From NCBI RefSeq assembly GCF_005405425.1, contig NZ_BJEA01000007.1:62001-126000 (forward strand): a DNA stretch of 64,000 nucleotides, read 5' to 3'. Source of the DNA: Lactiplantibacillus modestisalitolerans. GTDB taxonomy: Bacteria > Bacillota > Bacilli > Lactobacillales > Lactobacillaceae. Each line of letters starts with the position of its first letter. Within the stretch, counting starts at the first letter, position 1. Positions 42,737 through 51,590 of the stretch are shown here, in pieces. A program made the translations under genes and the position numbers. The notes beneath the pieces are model-generated. The model saw nothing but the letters and a program-made list of their open reading frames with translations. It was not told the DNA's origin and did not search any database.

Positions 42737-43789
42737 CTATTTCCAGTTGGTTTCCGTGACTGAGCGGTTACTGAGTCCAAGCCGTGTAAACGCCCCGCCA
42801 TTCGGACGCAGATCGAGCGTGACCCACCGCTCACCATCGTCCTCGTTAAAACGGATCTCATAACCCCCATCGCCATCTTCGGTGGGCGCTTCGGCTGTTA
42901 CCGATGCGCCCAAGTTTTTCTCGATTCGGGCTTGGTAGTTAACTGCAATCCGGGCCGCTTGCGCCGCGTCAAGTTCACTGGTCGTTTGCTTTGTCAGGTC
43001 TGGGTACTGCGTCGCAACGATTTTAGCAATCAGTGACGGATCACCGCCCCGAGCGGCCGACTCCCTTTCGGCCGCTAACAGGGCGGCGTCCGGAACCTTG
43101 GCCGCCGAAGTTTGATCCCAACTATCCGGATCCCCCTGAACAATCGCCGCCCGAATTTGAGCCGCCTTTTTGTGGTCACTTGCACTTAGCGCTGGTTTTG
43201 ACGCGTGGCTGGTGCTGGTCGTGCGCTGGTCGGTCTGACGATTATCCGCACTACTTTGATTATCCACCCGCTTTAACAACTTTTTAACGTTAGGTTTGAG
43301 CCGCTTCAGGTAGGGCTTCGTCTGCCAATCAATTGTCCGGCACCGTTTTACGATCGCATCATCGTAGGGCCCATTCGTTACCGCTAACTGGGCCGTCACC
43401 TGTTTATCCAGTTGCTGATATTCCGTTAGGTCAGCCCGCGCGGTTTTCTTCAACGCTTTGAGTTTACTAGTTAGGCTTTTCGCCCCACCAGTCAGCGCGC
43501 TCCCCTTCGTGACGGTCGTGACTGCTTGATTAACCGCACCATTTTTCAATTGCGTCTGCGTATCAACGTAGGCTTGCGTTTGCTTCCGGTAAATCCGGGC
43601 CTTTTTATCCCCTGGATTTTGTGTTAAAGCGTTATCAAAATAAGTTAACGCCCGCTCAAATTTATTTTCTGCAACCGCATCTAAACCGTGATTAATCGAA
43701 TTGTCGTACCCCGAACGCGCCTGCCGCCCACAAGCAGCCATTAGCAAAACGAGGCCCATGATTCCAATCAGTTGCCAATACTTTTTCAT
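42737..43789 (-). CDS. TPR-like lipoprotein (copy 2)
   Basis: 350 residues. Lipobox LLMAAC (Cys about 20). The N-terminal 185 residues are closely similar to copy 1 (GLDAVAENKFERALTYFDNALTQNPGDKKARIYRKQTQAYVDTQ). A polar linker and a different C-terminal domain follow (about 210-350; KIVATQYPDLTKQ, YEIRFNEDDGERWVTLDLR). Paralog by duplication with change of the sensor or ligand-binding end. The C-terminal part may be a PepSY-like fold, but this is uncertain. Confidence 0.78.
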   Translation of the reverse strand: MKKYWQLIGIMGLVLLMAACGRQARSGYDNSINHGLDAVAENKFERALTYFDNALTQNPGDKKARIYRKQTQAYVDTQTQLKNGAVNQAVTTVTKGSALTGGAKSLTSKLKALKKTARADLTEYQQLDKQVTAQLAVTNGPYDDAIVKRCRTIDWQTKPYLKRLKPNVKKLLKRVDNQSSADNRQTDQRTTSTSHASKPALSASDHKKAAQIRAAIVQGDPDSWDQTSAAKVPDAALLAAERESAARGGDPSLIAKIVATQYPDLTKQTTSELDAAQAARIAVNYQARIEKNLGASVTAEAPTEDGDGGYEIRFNEDDGERWVTLDLRPNGGAFTRLGLSNRSVTETNWK

Positions 43790-43991
43790 CCCCGCACACT
43801 CCTTTAATAATTATCACCATTATAAATAATTTATAACGACGGTTATAGAGACGTTTAGAATGACGAATGACCTGTAACTAAGCTCATCAAGTGACGAACA
43901 GAATCATTTATGGCAGTAAAGTGGCGTGGTATGATAATTGACTACACCCAGTACGGGCCTGAGCAACTATCTTTTGAAAGGAGCACTCGCC

Positions 43992-45254
43992 GTGTCTTTT
44001 AAAACCCCACTCGCCGATCAAATGCGGCCCCAAACTTTAGACCAAATGGTTGGTCAACATGAGCTCTTGCAGCCCGGTCAACCACTCAGACAAATTATTG
44101 ACCAACACGTCAACATCCCGTTAATATTTTGGGGGCCACCCGGCACTGGTAAAACCACTCTGGCCCGCATTATTGCCAAGGAAAACGCTTATCCATTTGA
44201 AGCGTTCAACGCTTCGATTGACAATAAGGCCAAGTTAACGGCGCGGATTAACCAGTATCCTGACCAGTCGTTCATCTTACTGATTGATGAAATTCATCGC
44301 ATGACTAAAACCTTGCAGGATTTCCTACTCCCGCACTTAGAAAACGGTCACTTGATGCTAATCGGGTCAACAACGGAAAATCCAATCATGTCGATTGTGC
44401 CCGCGATTCGCTCCCGCAGTCAGATTTTTGAGTTCAAATCACTGAACGAACAAGCCATTACGGCCACGTTGAAACGAGCCGTAACGGCTATTTATCAACT
44501 CACCGCCGCGCAGGTTGACGACCAGGCGCTGCAATTGATTGCGGTTGCCGCTGATGGCGATCTCCGAATCGCCCTTAATACCTTGGAAACCATTCACGCC
44601 CTCAATCCTAATCAGATTAGCGTTGCTAACGTAAAAAAATTCGCCCAGCAGCAACACTTTAATTTTGATAAGAAGGCAACCAAGCACTACGACTATCTAG
44701 CCGCCTACTCCGATTCGCTAGCGGGCTCCGATACTGATGCCGCCCTTTACTACCTAGCCGTATTACTGAAAAATAACGACTTACCGTCCGTGGTTCGGCG
44801 GTTACGCGAAATTCCTTACACGTACATTGGTTTGGCTAATCCTCAGCAGGTGACGCAAATCGTGGTCGCCGCCAATCAAGCTGAAAAAGTTGGCATGCCG
44901 AAAGCCAAATACCCCCTGATGTTTGCCACGATGCTGATGTGCCTGTCGCCTAAGTCGGGCGCTTTCGATGAAATTTGGGAAAAACTTGATCAGGATACGG
45001 CGCATCCGAATGCGCACCCGATGCCCAGTTATTTGCGCGACATGCACTACAAGCATTCTGAAGAAATTACCGGCGGCGGTCTGATGGAATCGCCATTTAC
45101 CGCTCCTTATCAGATTGCCCAGCAAAATTACATGCCCAAGGGCTTGGAAGGCCGGCGCTATTATTATCCCAAGGACAATCGTAATGAGCAGAAGTTAGGC
45201 GCCCAGTACTTGAAGTTGCACCGCTATATTTATCAAGCTGATTACCCAGATTAA
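43992..45254 (+). CDS. rarA: Replication-associated recombination protein A (AAA+ ATPase)
   Basis: 420 residues from the GTG 43992 (AAAGGAG eight bases upstream). Walker A GPPGTGKTT (about 48), Walker B LLIDEIHR, sensor GSTTENP, arginine finger region SRSQIFEF, and the C-terminal MgsA tetramerisation domain (GGGLMESPFTAPYQIAQQNYMPKGLEGRRYYYPKDNR-like). It acts at stalled replication forks. The longer frame at 43938 has no ribosome site. Confidence 0.93.
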   Translation: MSFKTPLADQMRPQTLDQMVGQHELLQPGQPLRQIIDQHVNIPLIFWGPPGTGKTTLARIIAKENAYPFEAFNASIDNKAKLTARINQYPDQSFILLIDEIHRMTKTLQDFLLPHLENGHLMLIGSTTENPIMSIVPAIRSRSQIFEFKSLNEQAITATLKRAVTAIYQLTAAQVDDQALQLIAVAADGDLRIALNTLETIHALNPNQISVANVKKFAQQQHFNFDKKATKHYDYLAAYSDSLAGSDTDAALYYLAVLLKNNDLPSVVRRLREIPYTYIGLANPQQVTQIVVAANQAEKVGMPKAKYPLMFATMLMCLSPKSGAFDEIWEKLDQDTAHPNAHPMPSYLRDMHYKHSEEITGGGLMESPFTAPYQIAQQNYMPKGLEGRRYYYPKDNRNEQKLGAQYLKLHRYIYQADYPD

Positions 45255-45262
45255 TCCCATGC

Positions 45263-45316
45263 AAAAAGACACTGGAAACGCACGCCTAAAAAAGCGGGTT
45301 GCCAGTGTCTTTTTGT
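45263..45316 (+). terminator. rarA terminator
   Basis: AAAAAGACACTGG (from 45265) / GCCAGTGTCTTTTT (to 45315) with a 25-base loop and T-run. Confidence 0.8.
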
Positions 45317-45404
45317 TAATATTCATTTAATTTAGGCAAGCACGTGACTCGCTTAAGCAACCAGTAATTTGACTAACCGGTCACCTTTAAAACCACTACC
45401 ACAC

Positions 45405-46889
45405 TTAGAGTTTGCTTGCGACCGCATTCTCACTGATAGTCAAATAGTCTGCCATCGAATGCCAAAGCGCATTATATAAGGCATCCTCATTTTTAACATA
45501 CCCCATGTCACCTAAGAATTCTACATAAATTTCTAAAAATCTTAGGATGGTTGGATGGGTTGCAGCCCACTGATCTTCTCGGAAAACATCACACAAGCAC
45601 TCCAATAAACTCTCCTCTGTCCAGCGGTTTAAACGTCGGTGATAGTGCTGAACCATTCGCTTATGCAGTTTTAGCGTAAAGGCCTTATAATTTTCAATAT
45701 CTGGGAACAGGTCTCGGGGGACATCAGTCATCATCAACGTTAAACTCTTAATTGCACGTTGCATCTCCAAGTCCAGTTGATGCTGATCAAGCGGCTTAGA
45801 CAAGACTAGTGGGTACGTTGGCTGATGAAGAATTTCATCAACTGGTTGGTACCGAATTTTTTTGAAGAGCGCCCGGGCAGCTTTGAGATTTAATGTATAG
45901 TTCGGGTTAGTGAAAATTCCATCCACCATCCGCTGACTTTCCTTATCGAGTGAATTCCAGTCACCCAAACTGTCCGGCGCACTCAGCAAGATTGCGAGCG
46001 CTTCTTGATTACCATATTTTAATAATTTAGCGTACCGGCGAGCAGTTAGCCCTCCGTTATCTAGACAGAAGCGTAAGAATTGATGATAAACCTTAATCTC
46101 TGCCAAAACCGCTTCGGTTCGAAGCCGCCTTAAGCGTAGCCAGAACAACTTCAACTGAAAGCGTATTTCGTGCTCACTGGGTTCGCGACCATTCACAAGT
46201 TGATCCGCCGTTAAAATCCGTGAAAATTGGTAATTTTCACCCTGAAACAACCGGTAAGCGGCGAGCAATTGAAGCGGACTGTGCTTTTTGGCAATTGTTT
46301 CAATAAAATCATTCAGATCAATCCCCTGGATATCTGGTTGTGCAAAGAACAACGTCTCATCTTCATCCAAGAGTACAACCGGGTCACAATCAAAGAAACC
46401 TTGGGCTGCCATTGCCGCAAGCGGGTTCTTGGGTTCGTCCATTTCCGTTTCCATGGGGATATCGGCCGTTAAGTCCGGACGCGTTTTTTCAAGGGCCGTT
46501 AAGTAGCGCTCATCAACATTGGGCGTTTGAATAACCTGGGCATCATCTAAAAGGTGCAAAATAAAGCCGGCCAGGCCAGTCATCATTTTGAGTTCCTCGT
46601 CATCCATATGTCCCGCCGGAAAAGCGACCGTCATTAAATCAGCCATTGATTCGGGCGTGATTTGGTTTAGCCCGCGGTTAAAGCAAAGTCGCTGCATAGC
46701 AACGATGTAGTCAACCATGGCTTCAATATCCGCCGAGTAGTCCGGATCCATCTTCTTGAAAAGTTGGGTTAGTTGTTGTTGGTCGCGTCTTAAACCCAAT
46801 TCATCGATCGTTGCTGGTAGCGGATAGCGGACCGTTTGGCAATTTTGCGTTGCATCAAGCATCGCCATCATTTCTTTTTGCTCGTTCAT
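45405..46889 (-). CDS. Conserved hypothetical cytosolic protein, 494 residues
   Basis: No signal peptide, membrane span or catalytic motif was seen. The protein is mostly helical and acidic in the first half (DPDYSADIEAMVDYIVAMQRL; GLAGFILHLLDDAQV) and rich in basic helices in the second (LKLFWLRLRRLRTEAVLAEIKVYHQFLRF; YKAFTLKLHKRMVQHYHRRLNRW). GGGTGTT precedes the ATG. It is a lone gene between rarA and a small gene. The layout suggests a helical-repeat scaffold. I do not recognise the family. Confidence 0.75.
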   Translation of the reverse strand: MNEQKEMMAMLDATQNCQTVRYPLPATIDELGLRRDQQQLTQLFKKMDPDYSADIEAMVDYIVAMQRLCFNRGLNQITPESMADLMTVAFPAGHMDDEELKMMTGLAGFILHLLDDAQVIQTPNVDERYLTALEKTRPDLTADIPMETEMDEPKNPLAAMAAQGFFDCDPVVLLDEDETLFFAQPDIQGIDLNDFIETIAKKHSPLQLLAAYRLFQGENYQFSRILTADQLVNGREPSEHEIRFQLKLFWLRLRRLRTEAVLAEIKVYHQFLRFCLDNGGLTARRYAKLLKYGNQEALAILLSAPDSLGDWNSLDKESQRMVDGIFTNPNYTLNLKAARALFKKIRYQPVDEILHQPTYPLVLSKPLDQHQLDLEMQRAIKSLTLMMTDVPRDLFPDIENYKAFTLKLHKRMVQHYHRRLNRWTEESLLECLCDVFREDQWAATHPTILRFLEIYVEFLGDMGYVKNEDALYNALWHSMADYLTISENAVASKL

Positions 46890-47073
46890 TGTAACACCCT
46901 TTTCACTTTGTTTTTACCATTAGCTTAGCATACCCGCGCAAGAAGCAACATGGTTTTTGATTGATAGCCAGCACTAAAACTATTTAATGAATTGATAACG
47001 CTGTTTTGGTGACGTTGGGGTCGAGGTAATCCGTTTAAAAGTTCTAATTTTACACAAGATATTTTATACTCCC

Positions 47074-47110
47074 AAAAAAAGAGTGACTCTTAAAAATAGA
47101 TGTCACTCTT
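47074..47110 (-). terminator. Terminator of the 82-residue gene
   Basis: GAGTGAC (47081-47087) / GTCACTC (47102-47108), seven T follow on minus, close to the stop at 47127. Confidence 0.8.
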
Positions 47111-47126
47111 CTTTACTAGTTAGCTA

Positions 47127-47375
47127 TTATTTACTTACAACGTGATCTTCATCCAACATATACTGGAACTCAATCGTTTCCGTCAACAAGTTAGCTTTGA
47201 ACAACCCTTGCGTTCCGTTACTTTCGTCGCCCATCACCACGAAGTACGCGGCACCTTCGTCAGCGACGTGCTGGAAACTCAGGTATTCACCCTTAAAGCC
47301 GTTCTTGCGGAACAGGCCGATGATTCGGATCATTTCACGTTGGGTGACTTCATTAGCTGCTACTTTTTCACTCAT
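47127..47375 (-). CDS. Small conserved hypothetical protein, 82 residues
   Basis: NEVTQREMIRIIGLFRKNGFKGEYLSFQHVADEGAAYFVVMGD, then LFKANLLTETIEFQYML: an alpha/beta pattern, no motif recognised. Start ATG 47375 (GGAG 12 bases upstream) is preferred. A TTG six codons earlier is possible. Lone gene with its own terminator. Confidence 0.65.
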   Translation of the reverse strand: MSEKVAANEVTQREMIRIIGLFRKNGFKGEYLSFQHVADEGAAYFVVMGDESNGTQGLFKANLLTETIEFQYMLDEDHVVSK

Positions 47376-47644
47376 ATTAAATTTGAACTCCAATTCTTTT
47401 AATTCATTCTGCCTTATTTATCGGGGGGCTTGGGGGCTAAGGGGGCTTAGTTTAAACTCACCCTCCTAGCACCTACCTCTTGGTCGCCGCTTTAACTGGT
47501 AGTGACCAATTAGCGACCACCACCATTAATTCATTAATTTAATTTATAATCACCTAGCTAGTGATACCAACCAAAGCTTTCAAGTCGGGAACCACCACTA
47601 GTGATACTAATCTATTTCATTTTATATGGGCCTTCAACTAACAG

Positions 47645-47842
47645 TTACTTTCGTGCTAGTTGGTCATCAATTAACTGCGTGGCAATCCCAAACGCCTTCA
47701 AGCGGCGCTTTGCCAAAGTCAGCTGGGACTTATAACGCTCAGGCTGCTCCTTAGCTTCAAAGGTCTTAACAACTTCCTGAATCTTATGCACGGTGGAATC
47801 AATTTGGCGTTTAGCTTCCAGTAATTCAGCTTCATCATACAT
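47645..47842 (-). CDS. Small coiled-coil-like protein, 65 residues
   Basis: YDEAELLEAKRQIDSTVHKIQEVVKTFEAKEQPERYKSQLTLAKRRLKAFGIATQLID: two amphipathic helices. Strong GGAGG site nine bases before the ATG. Conserved style in lactobacilli, function not known to me. It lies upstream of nothing in particular. The 250 bases before 47645 show no gene, only short repeats of TAGTGATAC. Confidence 0.68.
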   Translation of the reverse strand: MYDEAELLEAKRQIDSTVHKIQEVVKTFEAKEQPERYKSQLTLAKRRLKAFGIATQLIDDQLARK

Positions 47843-47972
47843 TGTAAAAGTCCTCCTCTAAAAACGGTCATGCAACCTAAAGTTTAGCTTTCATGATCAC
47901 AAGTAGCGTCCGTTTAGCGTCCATTTGTCACCAAATGCCAACTTCATCAGATACGATCCGACCTTAGCGCCC

Positions 47973-48007
47973 AAAAAAGCACTCCCCTCATTAAAAGCGG
48001 AGTGCTC
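47973..48007 (-). terminator. gpmA terminator
   Basis: GAGCACTCC ... GGGAGTGCTTTTTT on minus, with 11-13 bases in the loop. Confidence 0.82.
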
Positions 48008-48031
48008 CAAAATCAGTAAATAACTATTTAA

Positions 48032-48724
48032 TTATTTGCCTAACTTTTCTTTGCCTAAAACTTTTAACTTGTCGTCAAAGTCGTAAACAACTGGTTCACC
48101 AGTAGCCATTTCGAGGTTCATAATATCATCGTCAGAAATTTGTTCGATGTATTTTGAAAGGGCCCGGAGTGAGTTACCGTGGGCTGCGATGATGACGTTC
48201 TTGCCATCAAGCAACTTAGGAGCGATTTGGTCTTCCCAGAAAGGCATAACCCGTTCCAAAGTAACCTTCAAGTTTTCGCCACCAGGGACGATGTTCGGGT
48301 CTAAGTCAGCGTAACGACGATCGTTAACAGCTGAACCTTCATCATCAGCGCTCAATAATGGTGGTAAAACGTCATATGAACGACGCCAGATGTGCACTTG
48401 GTCGTCACCGTACTTTTCAGCGGTTTCCTTCTTGTTTAAACCTTGTAAAGCACCGTAATGACGTTCGTTTAAGCGCCATGATTTGGTTTCAGGAATCCAA
48501 AGTTGGTCGGATTCTTCCAATACATAGTGCAAAGTCTTGATGGCACGAGTCAAAACTGAAGTAAAGGCATAGTCGAATTGTAAGCCGGCTTCTTTAACTT
48601 TCTTACCAGCCGCCTTAGCTTCTTCAACACCCTTTTCACTTAAATCAACGTCTACCCAACCAGTAAATTGGTTAGATAAGTTCCATTCACTTTGACCGTG
48701 ACGAATCAATACTAATTTTGCCAT
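48032..48724 (-). CDS. gpmA: Phosphoglycerate mutase, 2,3-bisphosphoglycerate-dependent
   Basis: 230 residues. [29 protein letters not shown] holds the catalytic His (residue 8). [26 protein letters not shown] (catalytic Glu) and [10 protein letters not shown] (second His) are all present. Interconverts 3- and 2-phosphoglycerate in glycolysis. Codon use is that of a highly expressed gene. Confidence 0.97.
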   Translation of the reverse strand: MAKLVLIRHGQSEWNLSNQFTGWVDVDLSEKGVEEAKAAGKKVKEAGLQFDYAFTSVLTRAIKTLHYVLEESDQLWIPETKSWRLNERHYGALQGLNKKETAEKYGDDQVHIWRRSYDVLPPLLSADDEGSAVNDRRYADLDPNIVPGGENLKVTLERVMPFWEDQIAPKLLDGKNVIIAAHGNSLRALSKYIEQISDDDIMNLEMATGEPVVYDFDDKLKVLGKEKLGK

Positions 48725-48800
48725 AGCAGTTAATGACCTCTTTCTTATAGTTATTTACTTCCCTTATTCTACACTGAAACCCCGAAAAATCAAAACAATA

Positions 48801-49874
48801 TCAGTCCTTATTTTCAGAATCCGGATGAAAAGTGATCGTTTTTTTCAAATTTATTTTCGGGTGCAAGCCATGAACCGGTTTCACCCCGATAATATCTAAA
48901 ATGAAGTTGAAAATCGGTACCCCGACAATTAGCCCCCAGACGCCAAAGAGCCGTTCGCTGACCAATAACACGACGAAGGTGTAAAAAATGGGCAGTTCCG
49001 TGCGACTTGACATGAACTTGGGGTTGAGGACGTACGCTTCCAGTGCGTGGACAATTACAATCATGATCAACATATAAACCACGTAGCGAACGCCCCCGAC
49101 CGAATAGGCGATCAGGCTTAGCGGGATCGTCGAGACAATTACGCCCGCGACTGGAATGAGGCTTAACAAGAAGATCATTAACCCCAAACTGATTAATTGC
49201 GGCATTTGTAAAACGGCCATAAACGCAACCGTAATGGCGGTGTTTACGATGGCAATCAAAAATTGCGCTTCTAAAACAACTCCAAAACTATTGACGAATT
49301 TTTGGGCAAAAAAGTAGACGTCCTGAAAAAACCAGCCGAAAGTACTCGTTAAAAAGCGCTTGGAAAACGCGCCCATCTGGCGGCCCTCAATCGTAAAGAA
49401 GAAGCTCAGAATAAACGATAGGAAGAACGTTAAGCCCATATTACCAATGTTAGTAATGTACGCAAAGAGCACTGAAATACCGCCCTTAAGCTGCTTAATG
49501 ATGTCGGACTCCTGAAAGTACGACGTCACCCAGGTTAATAACTGGTTCGTATCGTTGCTGGGATCCTGATAAAATTTATACACCGACTCAAACGTTAAGA
49601 AACTTTGCTTCATTAGCTTTGGTAAATAAATCGAAACCGCAAAGTACATGCCGAGAATAACCAACGCATAAATGGCCAATACAATTAGAGTCGGTGGGAT
49701 TTTAACCCACCGCCGAATTGTCCGGACTAGCTGTGTGACTAAAAAAGTGAAGATAAACGTCAGTAAAATAATGCTCATCATACTAGCTGCAAAGTATAAG
49801 CAAACGACGATTAACAATAACACGACCGCCCGGCGCAAGCGAACATTGCGAATAAAGCGCGCCCAAAATTCCAA
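48801..49874 (-). CDS. AI-2E-family membrane transporter
   Basis: 357 residues from TTG 49874 (GGGGTGG five bases upstream). An ATG eight codons earlier is the alternative. About eight membrane segments, the long central region (LTWVTSYFQESDIIKQLKGG) and the conserved end HALEAYVLNPKFMSSRTELPIFYTFVVLLVSERLFGVWGLIVGVPIF typical of the UPF0118/AI-2E family. Members have been tied to AI-2 export or Na+/H+ exchange. The substrate here is open. Confidence 0.85.
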   Translation of the reverse strand: MEFWARFIRNVRLRRAVVLLLIVVCLYFAASMMSIILLTFIFTFLVTQLVRTIRRWVKIPPTLIVLAIYALVILGMYFAVSIYLPKLMKQSFLTFESVYKFYQDPSNDTNQLLTWVTSYFQESDIIKQLKGGISVLFAYITNIGNMGLTFFLSFILSFFFTIEGRQMGAFSKRFLTSTFGWFFQDVYFFAQKFVNSFGVVLEAQFLIAIVNTAITVAFMAVLQMPQLISLGLMIFLLSLIPVAGVIVSTIPLSLIAYSVGGVRYVVYMLIMIVIVHALEAYVLNPKFMSSRTELPIFYTFVVLLVSERLFGVWGLIVGVPIFNFILDIIGVKPVHGLHPKINLKKTITFHPDSENKD

Positions 49875-49970
49875 AGAATCCACCCCTCTATATATCATCC
49901 ATAGCCCTATTTTAACGAAAAATACCGCGAATAAAAGTTAAGAATCTATTTTAATTGTGCAAATATAACG

Positions 49971-50013
49971 TAAAGTACCCGCCAGTGATTCCTACGAAAC
50001 CACCAGCGGGTAC
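49971..50013 (-). terminator. Possible ROK gene terminator
   Basis: GTACCCGC (49975-49982) / GCGGGTAC (50006-50013), followed by only three T on minus. It lies 43 bp after the stop. Confidence 0.5.
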
Positions 50014-50055
50014 CTGTGTAAACTTCTTACATTCGTTTACTATTACAGTTCGGTT

Positions 50056-51210
50056 TTATGAAAAGTGCATCTTGAGGCTTTCAAGTCCAAGGGCTTGGTG
50101 AATAATGATTGAAGCACCACCGAGTAAGGCTGCCGATTGGACGTTCTTAGTCGCAATAATTGGCACTTGCCGACTTGGTGAAGACATCTTAGCCGTCGTT
50201 TCCCGAATATCTGCCAATAATTGTGGTAAAATTTCAAGAACAGTTGTGTTTAAAACCACCACGTCAGGCGCAAACGCCGTTGAAACGTTCGAAACAACCT
50301 TCGATAGGTAGTAAACGAAATCATTGAAGACCTTCGTCACGGCTTCGTCGTGGTTAATGTAGTCGTGCTTAACGGTCGTCAGGTCCAAGCGATCAACGTG
50401 CTTGATTGCTTTTAACCGCGCCCATAAGGCTTTTTCAGAAGCATAGTCGTTGACTGATTCCATGTGATTTTCCAGGTGCAGATCTTCAAGCAAGGCCGTC
50501 CCAACTTCGCCGGCTTCTCCTTCATGACCAGAATAAAGCCGGGAATCAGCAACGATGCCGGCATGAATCTCATCACGCACGACAATCGAAACCACGTTAT
50601 TGAAGATTTCGTTATCGTGGAAGTCCCGTTCAAATACGGCCGTTAAGTTGGCTTTCTTTTCCAGCATCACTGGAATCCGTAACTTATCACGCAAGTACTT
50701 GGCCAAGTCAAAGTTTGCCAGGCACTTAATTGGTGTCTTTAAAATCTTGTTTTCATAAATGATACCGTCCAAGGCAATTGCGACCCCCATCAAGCCGTGA
50801 ACCGTACCATAATCGTCAACGTTACGTAACTGATCTTCAATTAAGTCAATCACGTCAGTTAACGTCATTTCATTCGTCTTAAAGCTTTGGAAATGGAGAA
50901 TCTTACCATTGAGCCGTGAATACATTAACTTAACCGCAGTTTCGGATAAGTCAATGCTGGCAACAAAACCATAGTTGACGTTTAATTCGGCCATCACTGG
51001 TTTGCGGCCACCATTTTTGGTGCTAACGCCACAACCAATTTCTTTGATGAACTGCGTCCGCAATAATTGGTTATAAATATCTGAAACCGTCACCTTGTTT
51101 AAGCTGAGGTTCCGTGAAATTTGACTCCGACTAATTGGTCCTTCATTAATAACCTGTTGCAGAACTTGCTTTTCGTTGGTACTGCGCATTACATGTTTAT
51201 TAATAATCAT
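50056..51210 (-). CDS. ROK-family (NagC/XylR-type) transcriptional regulator
   Basis: 384 residues. N-terminal winged HTH (NEKQVLQQVINEGPISRSQISRNLSLNKVTVSDIYNQLL), then a ROK sugar-kinase-like domain (VASIDLSETAVKLMYSRL; VALDGIIYENKILKTP; GHEGEAGEVGTALLED). The start ATG 51210 (MIINKHVMRS) fits homologs, though its ribosome site is poor. A longer frame to 51285 exists. Ligand probably a sugar or sugar phosphate. No sugar genes adjoin it, so the target is unknown. Confidence 0.85.
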   Translation of the reverse strand: MIINKHVMRSTNEKQVLQQVINEGPISRSQISRNLSLNKVTVSDIYNQLLRTQFIKEIGCGVSTKNGGRKPVMAELNVNYGFVASIDLSETAVKLMYSRLNGKILHFQSFKTNEMTLTDVIDLIEDQLRNVDDYGTVHGLMGVAIALDGIIYENKILKTPIKCLANFDLAKYLRDKLRIPVMLEKKANLTAVFERDFHDNEIFNNVVSIVVRDEIHAGIVADSRLYSGHEGEAGEVGTALLEDLHLENHMESVNDYASEKALWARLKAIKHVDRLDLTTVKHDYINHDEAVTKVFNDFVYYLSKVVSNVSTAFAPDVVVLNTTVLEILPQLLADIRETTAKMSSPSRQVPIIATKNVQSAALLGGASIIIHQALGLESLKMHFS

Positions 51211-51503
51211 ACTGAATTTCGATGCCCACACTCGTTTACCAAATCGTCTACTTAGATTGTCAAAGCAATTTCTTCGACCTGCCATGAATTTGATAACCGA
51301 TTGGCACCTTAACCCCCTAATCTGTTAATATTCTATAGCATCAAACCAAAATAGTACACAAAATAGTCATATTTATACTCATTTTGACATAACAGCGCTA
51401 AAAAATCGCCCCAAACTTGTATAAATTGACCGCCCCCACGGCGCAAACAACTGTAGAACGAAAGTCATCCGTCCTTACAGATACATTCTATAATAGTTTT
51501 TAT
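51211..51503. other. AT-rich intergenic region upstream of the ROK gene
   Basis: Holds the ROK promoter region. A plus-strand frame from 51417 that codes a hydrophobic end has no ribosome site and runs into the next gene, so it was not accepted. Confidence 0.45.
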
Positions 51504-51550
51504 AAAAAAATCACCGATAAGCACCTCAAAGTAGGAGTTTTATCGATGAT
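51504..51550 (-). terminator. Terminator of the 365-residue membrane-anchored protein gene
   Basis: ATCATCGATAA / TTATCGGTGAT (11 bp, one G-T) with a 19-base loop, followed by seven T on minus. Confidence 0.82.
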
Positions 51551-51590
51551 TGTAAAGTATATTTCCATACTGATATTAATATATTTATAT

